Made by a program: the position numbers and the translations under genes. Source: an uncultured Paracoccaceae bacterium (GTDB lineage Bacteria > Pseudomonadota > Alphaproteobacteria > Rhodobacterales > Rhodobacteraceae). From it: a stretch of DNA of 5,028 bases. This document shows positions 1-4,716 of the stretch, in pieces. The notes beneath the pieces are model-generated. The model ran no database searches and had not been told where the DNA came from. It was given only the letters and a program-made list of their open reading frames with translations. The stretch covers positions 1 to 5,028 of the forward strand of contig CALCPC010000749.1 of NCBI GenBank assembly GCA_937900975.1. Reading direction: 5' to 3'. The stretch's first letter is position 1. Each line of letters opens with the position of its first letter.

Positions 1-350
1 CCGGCGCCTGGTGGAGCGAGGTCAGCGGCGCGCGGGGCAAGCTTGGCCAGGACGTTGCCTTGATGGCCGCGGCGGGTGAGGCGGCGCTGGCGGGGGGCGG
101 GCGCTCCTCGGCGATGCCGCACAAGCAGAACCCGGTGGATGCGGAGGTTTTGGTGACGCTTGCGCGGTTCAACGCGGTGCAGATCGGCGGGCTCCACCAA
201 GCTTTGGTGCACGAGCAAGAGCGGTCCGGCGCTGCCTGGACGCTGGAGTGGATGATCCTGCCGGCGATGGCGGAGGCGTCGGGCACGGCGCTGACAACAG
301 CGGCCCGGCTTCTCGGCCGCTTGACGCGGCTCGGGGACGCCGCAGCCTAG
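1..350 (+). CDS. pcaB: 3-carboxy-cis,cis-muconate cycloisomerase, C-terminal part (5' end outside window)
   Basis: Fumarase/aspartase-superfamily enzyme that lactonises 3-carboxy-cis,cis-muconate to gamma-carboxymuconolactone, a cytoplasmic step of protocatechuate breakdown in the beta-ketoadipate pathway. The frame is open from base 3, giving 115 visible residues and a TAG stop at 348-350. The superfamily signature loop, which carries the catalytic serine, reads GRSSAMPHKQNP (bases 99-134). It is followed by HEQERSGAAWTLEW, typical of the CMLE/PcaB subgroup. Only about 71 residues follow the signature, so the extra C-terminal (ADSL_C-like) domain of the ~450-residue pseudomonad enzymes is absent. 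From memory of the family, this fits the shorter ~350-residue alphaproteobacterial PcaB. The gene is convergent with pcaD, which lies on the other strand 460 bp away. The stop codon overlaps the left arm of an inverted repeat. Another lyase of the superfamily is possible, but the nearby pcaD supports pcaB. Confidence 0.88.
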   Translation, partial: GAWWSEVSGARGKLGQDVALMAAAGEAALAGGGRSSAMPHKQNPVDAEVLVTLARFNAVQIGGLHQALVHEQERSGAAWTLEWMILPAMAEASGTALTTAARLLGRLTRLGDAAA

Positions 351-447
351 TGTTTCGCGAAAAATCTGAGACATCCAGCATCACAGAACGCGTTGAAATC
401 TGTGGTTTCCGTCCGCGGGATCGGGCCCAGGTTTTTCACGAAACGCT
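349..447. repeat. Imperfect 22-bp inverted repeat flanking a 55-bp core, abutting the pcaB stop
   Basis: The arms are 349-370 and 426-447. They match at 18 of 22 positions when one is reverse-complemented, and all four differences are transitions. The best-conserved core is GTTTCGCGAAAAA (352-364) against TTTTTCACGAAAC (432-444). The 55-bp interior holds a second small hairpin, CACAGA (382-387) with TCTGTG (399-404). The left arm includes the last two bases of the pcaB stop codon. It could be a structured 3' UTR, a dispersed intergenic palindrome or a MITE-like element. Bases flanking the element are CTAG (347-350) and CTTG (446-449), an imperfect match that does not prove a target duplication. 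The inverted repeat is seen directly; its identity is unknown. Confidence 0.7.
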
Positions 448-472
448 TGAGGGTCGTGTGCTAAGACTTCCG

Positions 473-496
473 TCTGCGGCGCCCTTCTGCGGCGCC
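473..496 (+). repeat. Tandem 11-bp repeat forming a GC hairpin; possible weak pcaB terminator
   Basis: TCTGCGGCGCC occurs twice, at 473-483 and 486-496, separated by CT, so the period is 13 bp. Each copy ends in the self-complementary GGCGCC (478-483 and 491-496). The two can pair to form a 6-bp all-GC stem with a 7-nt loop, followed on the plus strand by TTTC. This could act as a weak terminator about 130 bp after the pcaB stop, but the T tract is only three bases long. It is equally likely to be a slippage duplication. Confidence 0.45.
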
Positions 497-580
497 TTTC
501 CGCGGCGTGTCCCGGTAGGGCGGCGGCGGAAATGCCTGCCAGGCCGGCGCTTGGCCCCCGTGTCTTCGCGGCGGTTAGAG

Positions 581-598
581 CAATGTCCGTTCACATTG
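581..598. repeat. Small perfect inverted repeat
   Basis: CAATGT (581-586) and ACATTG (593-598) are perfect complements around the 6-nt loop CCGTTC. An alternative pairing joins ATGTC (583-587) with GACAT (604-608). It is preceded by TTAGAG, and the segment 575-608 resembles the short palindromic intergenic elements scattered through many alphaproteobacterial genomes. That resemblance is from memory and was not checked. Confidence 0.4.
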
Positions 599-610
599 GA
601 TCAGACATCG

Positions 611-678
611 CCGCCTCAAGGTCAGCATCCTGAGGATCTTGAACGCGTTTTCTGATGAAGGCTGACCTGTTTGAGCGG
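611..678. repeat. Interrupted inverted repeat with bulges
   Basis: AGGTCAGC (619-626) pairs perfectly with GCTGACCT (661-668). Beyond a small bulge, CTCA (615-618) pairs with TGAG (672-675), and then CCG (611-613) with CGG (676-678), giving about 15 base pairs in all. The spacer contains a further small palindrome, ATCCT-G-AGGAT (627-637). There is no T tract at its end on either strand, so it is not a standard intrinsic terminator. It may be a structured RNA segment or the remnant of an intergenic repeat. Confidence 0.45.
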
Positions 679-705
679 AAAATGCGCGAGGGGCGCCGTG
701 GCGGT

Positions 706-722
706 GCCCGCCGTCAGCGGGC
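706..722. repeat. Short GC-rich hairpin
   Basis: GCCCGC (706-711) and GCGGGC (717-722) are perfect complements around the 5-nt loop CGTCA. No T tract follows on either strand. It lies downstream of both convergent genes and could slow transcription or stabilise an RNA 3' end, but it has no clear role. Confidence 0.35.
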
Positions 723-772
723 TGGGCGCGCGGCGCTCGACAGGGGTGCAGTTCCGCCGCCCGGGTCCAGTC

Positions 773-798
773 AGCGCGCAGCGCTGAGCGCGCTTTTT
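773..798 (+). terminator. Intrinsic-terminator-like hairpin with T tract, plus-strand polarity
   Basis: AGCGCGC (773-779) pairs with GCGCGCT (788-794). The 8-nt loop AGCGCTGA itself contains the palindrome AGCGCT. Five T's follow on the plus strand (794-798). The polarity therefore fits rightward transcripts, from pcaB or from an RNA within the intergenic region. It ends 12 bp before the pcaD stop. Read from the minus strand the hairpin has no T tract after it, so it would terminate the pcaD operon poorly. It probably keeps pcaB readthrough from running antisense into pcaD. Confidence 0.6.
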
Positions 799-810
799 AG
801 GGGGTGCGGG

Positions 811-1581
811 TCAAAGTTGCGCCAGGAAGCCCTGCACGATCTTGATATACTCCTCGGGCGCATCGACGCAGGGGAGGTGGCCGGCGCCCTCGATCAGCGC
901 ATAGCGGGCGCCGGGGATCAGGTCGACTGTCGCTTTTACAAGGTCGGGCGGCGCTGCCGCATCTTCGGACCCCGCTATACCAAGCACCGGCAGCCGAAGG
1001 TCCGGCGCGCTGGATGTCAGATCGGCGTCCTTCAGCGCCGCCGCCACCCCGGCATAGCCGATGTCGGGCGTGCGCAACAGCATGGTTCGCCAGACGGCGA
1101 ATTCCCCGGTCGCCCGAAAGCCGGGCGAAAACCACCGCTCTAGGATACCGTCGGCAACCGCGGCGAGCCCGTTGGTTGCAAGCGCATCGATCCGCGCCTG
1201 CCACATTTGATGCGTGCCAAGCCGCGCGGCGGTGTTTGAAAGAATTGCGGCCCGGACAAGATCGGGGCGTTGCGCGGCAAGGCCCTGCGCGACGATACCC
1301 CCGACCGAAAGCCCGACGAAAACGGAAGCGGTGACGCCCAAAGCATCCAAGATCCCGGCAATGTCGGCAACCAGCGTGTCCATCGTATAGGGGCCGGGCG
1401 GGCAGTCCGACAGCCCATGCCCGCGCATGTCATAGCGGATGATGCGCCGGGCGGGGAAGGCGCCGACGATTTTGTCCCAAAGCCTAAAATCCGTGCCGAT
1501 CGAATTGGCGAAGACAAGGGGTGGGCCGCTGCCCCGATCCTCGACATGAAACGTCACATCGCCAAGCTTAACGAACTGCAC
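811..1581 (-). CDS. pcaD: 3-oxoadipate enol-lactonase (PcaD), alpha/beta hydrolase
   Basis: Cytoplasmic alpha/beta hydrolase of 256 residues that hydrolyses beta-ketoadipate enol-lactone to beta-ketoadipate, two steps after PcaB (PcaC acts between). The length is usual for the family. The N-terminal VFANSIGTDFRLWD (residues 23-36) and YDMRGHGLSD (50-59) are characteristic of PcaD. The nucleophile elbow GLSVGG gives Ser92. The probable acid is Asp207 in GSEDAAAPP, and the catalytic His235 lies in GAGHLPC. The GTG start gives the conserved short N-terminus MQFVKL and lies 7 nt after the stop of the ZnuA-like gene. No clear Shine-Dalgarno sequence is visible, which suggests coupling to the upstream gene. 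Its place at the end of a metal-type ABC operon is odd, because pcaD usually sits in a pca operon. A second, pathway-scattered copy or a related enol-lactonase cannot be excluded. Confidence 0.88.
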   Translation of the reverse strand: MQFVKLGDVTFHVEDRGSGPPLVFANSIGTDFRLWDKIVGAFPARRIIRYDMRGHGLSDCPPGPYTMDTLVADIAGILDALGVTASVFVGLSVGGIVAQGLAAQRPDLVRAAILSNTAARLGTHQMWQARIDALATNGLAAVADGILERWFSPGFRATGEFAVWRTMLLRTPDIGYAGVAAALKDADLTSSAPDLRLPVLGIAGSEDAAAPPDLVKATVDLIPGARYALIEGAGHLPCVDAPEEYIKIVQGFLAQL

Positions 1582-1588
1582 GGTCGCG

Positions 1589-2446
1589 CTACCCGCTGCC
1601 CAGCGCGGCGGCCAGCGCGTCGAGGTTCCCGGTCATACGGTCCAGAAAAGGTTTCTCGTCATTGGCGCCGATGTCGAAAACGATGGCCTGGACGTTAAGC
1701 GCGGCCAGCGCGATGCGCCCTTCCTCCACCGGTGCGCGATGCCAGAGAAAAACAGCGCCGGGGTGCTTCATCAAGACATCTTCAAGCCGCGCGATCTGCG
1801 CAGCGGTGGGCGGCACGCCGGGATCCCAATCCAGATTGATCACCTCGATCCCATAGGCGCGGCCGAAATAGGCATAGTAGGGATGCGCGGCGATCAGCGG
1901 CACGTCCATCCCGGCACCGATCTCCCGCGCTTGGGCGTCGAGCGCCATCAGACCATCGACCAAGGTGCTGGTGTCGACCGGCGTCTCCAGCCGCTGGTCG
2001 AGCGCCGCGGCGATGGCCCGCGCCTGTTCCGCCGCCAAGGCGAAGTCGAGCCAGGTGATGGCGGAGGTCGCGGTGTGCGAATGCTCTCCCTCTGCCCCAT
2101 GGCTGTGGGTGACCGTCTCTTCGGTGGTGATGAAGCGATCTTCAAACCCTTTGGTCGTGACCACGCTGCGCGCGCGGGGAAGGGAGGTTTTGGCCGTCCA
2201 GCCGGCATATCCCGCGCCGTTCAAAAGGATCAGGTCGGCACTTTGGATCTGCCCGATCTCGGCGATCGCGGGCCGCCAATGCATCGGGTCGCGTCCTTCG
2301 GGCACGGGCATGTCGACGGTCACGGCCTCCCCCCCCAGCGTTGCAGCGAAATTGGCGAGCACGCTGTTGACCGCCACAACGCGCAACGGCTCTGCCAGCA
2401 CGCTTGCGGGCCAAATCAGGAAAAGGACGAGCAGGAGGCGGGGCAT
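1589..2446 (-). CDS. ZnuA/TroA-like periplasmic metal-binding protein
   Basis: A 285-residue exported solute-binding protein of the TroA/ZnuA superfamily (PF01297 type), which binds zinc, manganese or related ions in the periplasm. A signal peptide spans about residues 1-18 (LLLVLFLIWPASVLA, cleavage before EPLRVV). The first ligand region reads GRDPMHWRP, with His56 one position later than in the usual DPH motif. A histidine-rich loop, THSHGAEGEHSH (113-124), precedes TWLDFALA, where canonical ZnuA has H-x-W-L-x-P. AAHPYYAYFGRAYG (186-199) supplies the conserved His188. VFDIGANDE (256-264) holds the likely final acidic ligand, Asp258. The ATG follows a GGAG ribosome-binding site. No ZnuB-type permease is present; the neighbours are an FtsX-type permease, DUF4198 and a NikL-like protein. 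The family assignment is firm, but the metal is unknown. Confidence 0.88.
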   Translation of the reverse strand: MPRLLLVLFLIWPASVLAEPLRVVAVNSVLANFAATLGGEAVTVDMPVPEGRDPMHWRPAIAEIGQIQSADLILLNGAGYAGWTAKTSLPRARSVVTTKGFEDRFITTEETVTHSHGAEGEHSHTATSAITWLDFALAAEQARAIAAALDQRLETPVDTSTLVDGLMALDAQAREIGAGMDVPLIAAHPYYAYFGRAYGIEVINLDWDPGVPPTAAQIARLEDVLMKHPGAVFLWHRAPVEEGRIALAALNVQAIVFDIGANDEKPFLDRMTGNLDALAAALGSG

Positions 2447-2453
2447 TGTCAGT

Positions 2454-2457
2454 CTCC
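2454..2457 (-). promoter_or_regulatory. Ribosome-binding site (GGAG) for the ZnuA-like gene
   Basis: On the minus strand GGAG lies 7 nt before the ATG at 2444-2446, inside the 13-nt gap that follows the NikL-like stop codon. It supports this ATG as the start of the binding protein. Confidence 0.6.
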
Positions 2458-2459
2458 GG

Positions 2460-2780
2460 TCAGTCGGTCACGCCTAAATCGGCGGGGGTAAGGATCCAAT
2501 AGTCCGAATGCCCACCCTCCGTCGAGACATGCACAACGACGCCTGCCGAAAATTCCGGCAAAACCTCAAGCCGTGTGACGCCGGCGGCGCCCAGCGGCGC
2601 GCGGCTGAGAACCTCCTCCGCCTCGCTTTCCACCCGGACCTCGCCGACCGTGGCGGGGCGGTTGTTGCCAAACTTCGCCTCCCCCACGATCTGGCCGTCC
2701 TCGGCATAGGCGAAGACGATCAGCCGATGCGCGAGGGCGGGTGTTGCAAGGCAAAGCAGAACGCAAAGCGCGCGGATCAT
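2460..2780 (-). CDS. Small exported NikL-like (carboxypeptidase-regulatory-like) protein
   Basis: A 106-residue protein with a signal peptide (residues 1-17, MIRALCVLLCLATPALA). The mature form is about 89 residues and starts with His18: HRLIVFAYAEDGQIVGEAKF. This start, followed by a beta-rich segment and a late GGHSDYWIL (89-97, His91), resembles NikL. NikL is the small periplasmic partner found with some nickel/cobalt ECF transporters, usually with an AHRLNVFAYVEG-type start. The resemblance is from memory of the family. The mature N-terminal histidine, with His84 and His91, could bind a metal. Its ATG overlaps the DUF4198 stop by 4 nt (ATGA), so translation is probably coupled; only a weak purine-rich stretch lies upstream. 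It could also be a generic small beta-sandwich protein of unknown function. Confidence 0.75.
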   Translation of the reverse strand: MIRALCVLLCLATPALAHRLIVFAYAEDGQIVGEAKFGNNRPATVGEVRVESEAEEVLSRAPLGAAGVTRLEVLPEFSAGVVVHVSTEGGHSDYWILTPADLGVTD

Positions 2781-3535
2781 TCCGCGCCCCAGCCCTCAAA
2801 CCGGACCCAGATGACAGCGCCAAGCTCCACATCTTTGGCCTCACCATCCTGTTCCAACCGGTAGTTGGCCGGTGTCAGCGCCGCAAACCCCCACCAGCCC
2901 GCGGCGGGGGGCGTGTAATGAATGACGCCATCGGCTTCGGCGACGATGGATTGGGTGATCTTCAACTCGGACGGGGCGGTGACGGGGCTTTCGGCGTAGT
3001 GCTCAACCTCCACCTCCGCGAAGGGGATCGGCGCGCCGTCCACCAGAACCTGACCGCTGAAAAGATTGCCGGCCCAGATGCCAAAGGGGCGGACAAGGGG
3101 GCGGATCTCGGTCTTCAGGCCCAGAACGGCGTCCCAGCCGCTGTCATCGTCATAGGCCGAGACATAGGTTTTGGTGTAATGCAGGATGAAAGCGTCTTCG
3201 TCGGGTTCCCAGTAAGGAACCGGTGTCGAGGCCAGGATATAGGTGCCGGGTCGGGCAAGGTCGAGCTCGGTCTCAAATCCCTGGGCGCCATGGAAATCGA
3301 TGGTCGCCAGCGTCTCGGTCAGATCCGTCGCCTCGCCTTCAAAGGTGACGGTGACGCTTTCGGGCGCTGCCATTTCCATACCGTCGGGCTCAAACGGATG
3401 CGCAAAGCCAAGCCGAACCGGAAGTGTCCGGCCATCGGCTTGGTTCACCATCGTCTCGGCCGGTATGATCATACCGAAATGCGCTGCCGCGGGCGTTGCG
3501 GCCAAAAGAGCTGCAATAAGAACGGAAAGTTTCAT
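2777..3535 (-). CDS. DUF4198-family exported protein (NikK-like)
   Basis: A 252-residue exported protein of the DUF4198 family (PF10670), associated with nickel/cobalt uptake loci. The signal peptide covers residues 1-18 (ending TPAAA). Cleavage would expose His19 as the first mature residue in HFGMIIPAETM, a typical DUF4198 start. GFAHPFEP (43-50, His46) and the aromatic PVPYWEPDEDAFILHYTKT (105-123, His119) follow. RPFGIWAGNLFSGQVLVDG (149-167) and PFAEVEVEHY mark the conserved C-terminal beta-sandwich, which ends with a GWWGF motif (213-217) and ALTPANYRLE. No transmembrane segment follows the signal peptide, so it should be periplasmic. The ATG is preceded by a perfect AGGAGGT and overlaps the permease stop by 4 nt. 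The biochemical role of the family is not firmly known; a metal-binding accessory role is inferred. Confidence 0.85.
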   Translation of the reverse strand: MKLSVLIAALLAATPAAAHFGMIIPAETMVNQADGRTLPVRLGFAHPFEPDGMEMAAPESVTVTFEGEATDLTETLATIDFHGAQGFETELDLARPGTYILASTPVPYWEPDEDAFILHYTKTYVSAYDDDSGWDAVLGLKTEIRPLVRPFGIWAGNLFSGQVLVDGAPIPFAEVEVEHYAESPVTAPSELKITQSIVAEADGVIHYTPPAAGWWGFAALTPANYRLEQDGEAKDVELGAVIWVRFEGWGAE

Positions 3536-4716
3536 CCCCCACCTCCTGCGTCGGTTACAAGCCAGATCGCCACGATCTCGGCCTCGTTGGAAAATAGCCC
3601 GATCCCAAGCGCGGCCAATCCCGTGGCCGCGACTGCGATTAGGAACGCGTCCGCGCCCAGAAGGCGCGCGATGGTCAATCTTTGGCAGCCCAGGCGATGG
3701 GCTGTTGCCATCTCCTCGGCCCTTAGCCGGAACGAAAGATAAAGCGCAAGACCCACGGCGATAGCCGCCGCTGCGCCGACGATGGCAAAAACGGCGTCAA
3801 GGATCTGGCCGATGCGGAACACGGTTGCCAAAAGATCCGCGACCACGGTGCCGGGCAGGATCACCAGGGTTGGGCCCTCGCCCAGATAGCGGCCCCGCAG
3901 AACAGCGGCCGACCGCGCGTCGGGCGGCACGGCAATGACGCTGGATAAGGGAAAGCCCGCCGGGTCGCCGTGAAAGTGAAAGCTGTCGATGGTCTCTGGC
4001 GTGATGCGCGTGAATTGGCGGAGCGCGGCGGAGGCGACACGCCCCGCGGCATCCTCGCGCACCACCATATCCGCGGCGACGATGTCGTCATGGCCATGGC
4101 CGATCCCCTCGATCACCCAGGCGGTCTGAACGTCGACAAACACAGCATCGTCATCGGCGCTGCCGGTCGGCGCGAAGACACCGACCACCGACAGTTCCAA
4201 AGGATAAGTGCCGGCAAGATCGAACAGCGTCTCGGGGTCGGTGACCACCGTGTCGCCGGGCCGAAGGCCAAGCCGGGCGGCGGCCCGCGCCCCCACCACC
4301 GCTTCGCCCAGCAGTGCAAGGCCACGCCCATCGCGAACCTCAAGGCCGCGAAACGCGAAGTAGTCAAGCGTTGTGCCCACCACCGGCGCGCCCCGCGCCC
4401 GATACTGCACATGCAATGGCAGCGCTATGGCAAGCCCGCTGTCCCACACGGCGTCGGCGGCGGCCATGCTGATCCGCTCGGGCCGGGCATCTGTAAAGTA
4501 AAGCCCGTTCATCAGAAGATCCAGCGCCGACCCCCTTGCGCCGATCATCAGGGGCGTCGCCTCGGCCCGCGCGGTCAGCTGCGTCTCGGCGGCGCTCAGG
4601 ACCAGCCGCGTGGCCAGCGGCACGAACAGGATCAGCGCAAGGGCCACGACCAGCACGGCCGAGCGGACGGCCGTGTGCCGGATATAGGCCAGCGCAAGGA
4701 ACAGCGTGTCGGTCAC
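3532..4716 (-). CDS. FtsX/MacB-type ABC transporter permease
   Basis: A 394-residue inner-membrane protein with FtsX-like layout. A short cytoplasmic N-terminus precedes TM1 (about 18-40). A large periplasmic domain of the MacB core type follows (about 41-300). TM2 is at about 305-328. A cytoplasmic coupling stretch, RAEEMATAHRLGCQRLTIARLLGA (332-355), has the typical 'hxLG.xxxxIaxL' pattern, and TM3 lies at about 356-376. Only 18 residues follow, ending DAGGGG, so the TM4 expected in FtsX permeases is not evident. The periplasmic domain has histidine pairs at GHGHD (206-210) and FHFHGD (246-251). The GTG start overlaps the ATPase stop by 4 nt (GTGA), which fits an ATPase/permease pair. Such permeases usually move the periplasmic domain mechanically rather than carry a substrate through a channel. 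The substrate is unknown. Confidence 0.85.
   Translation of the reverse strand: MTDTLFLALAYIRHTAVRSAVLVVALALILFVPLATRLVLSAAETQLTARAEATPLMIGARGSALDLLMNGLYFTDARPERISMAAADAVWDSGLAIALPLHVQYRARGAPVVGTTLDYFAFRGLEVRDGRGLALLGEAVVGARAAARLGLRPGDTVVTDPETLFDLAGTYPLELSVVGVFAPTGSADDDAVFVDVQTAWVIEGIGHGHDDIVAADMVVREDAAGRVASAALRQFTRITPETIDSFHFHGDPAGFPLSSVIAVPPDARSAAVLRGRYLGEGPTLVILPGTVVADLLATVFRIGQILDAVFAIVGAAAAIAVGLALYLSFRLRAEEMATAHRLGCQRLTIARLLGADAFLIAVAATGLAALGIGLFSNEAEIVAIWLVTDAGGGG
3541..3547 (-). promoter_or_regulatory. Perfect Shine-Dalgarno AGGAGGT for the DUF4198 gene, inside the permease 3' end
   Basis: On the minus strand AGGAGGT is followed by five G's and the ATG at 3533-3535. It lies inside the last codons of the permease, so the permease tail AGGGG is a by-product of the ribosome-binding site. 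It is the strongest site in the operon and suggests the DUF4198 protein is made at a higher rate than the membrane parts. Confidence 0.75.

Larger units (their letters stand above)
351..810. other. Convergent intergenic region without a supported gene
   Basis: This 460-bp stretch lies between the 3' ends of pcaB (+) and pcaD (-). Open frames crossing it (for example 248-655 and 655-1143 on the plus strand) give arginine- and proline-rich translations with no recognisable domain, and they run into real genes on the other frame or strand, so no coding region is called. The stretch is unusually rich in inverted repeats, listed separately: 349-447, 478-496, 581-598, 611-678, 706-722 and 773-794. 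Its base composition includes AT-richer patches around 351-405 and 575-605. No convincing -35/-10 promoter pair was found. A plus-strand small RNA or a long structured pcaB 3' UTR ending at the hairpin near 795 is possible but unproven. Confidence 0.6.

Noticed and set aside
248..655. Plus-strand open frame crossing from pcaB into the intergenic region
   Set aside because: It overlaps pcaB in another frame, is rich in Arg and Pro, has no domain and simply runs through the inverted repeats.
639..667. Possible promoter from TTGAAC (639-644) in the intergenic region
   Set aside because: No acceptable -10 hexamer is found at a 16-18 bp spacing, so it is not called.
773..798. Use of this hairpin as the terminator of the pcaD operon
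   Set aside because: On the minus strand the hairpin is followed by GACTGGAC, not a T tract; the T's are on the plus-strand side.
351..810. CRISPR array or tRNA/rRNA gene in the intergenic region
   Set aside because: There are no regularly spaced direct repeats beyond the two-copy 11-mer, and no cloverleaf or rRNA-like sequence is visible.
655..1143. Plus-strand open frame starting in the intergenic region
   Set aside because: Most of it is antisense to pcaD, its start lies in a hairpin spacer, and it crosses the terminator-like hairpin at 773-798.
1739..2491. Plus-strand open frame (250 codons) antisense to the ZnuA-like gene
   Set aside because: The translation has no recognisable motif and the opposite strand encodes a clear TroA-family protein across the whole span.
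2741..3742. Long plus-strand open frame (333 codons) antisense to the DUF4198 gene and the permease end
   Set aside because: It is a mirror frame of high-GC coding sequence. The translation is low in hydrophobic order with no domain, and the minus-strand frames have signal peptides, family motifs and ribosome-binding sites.
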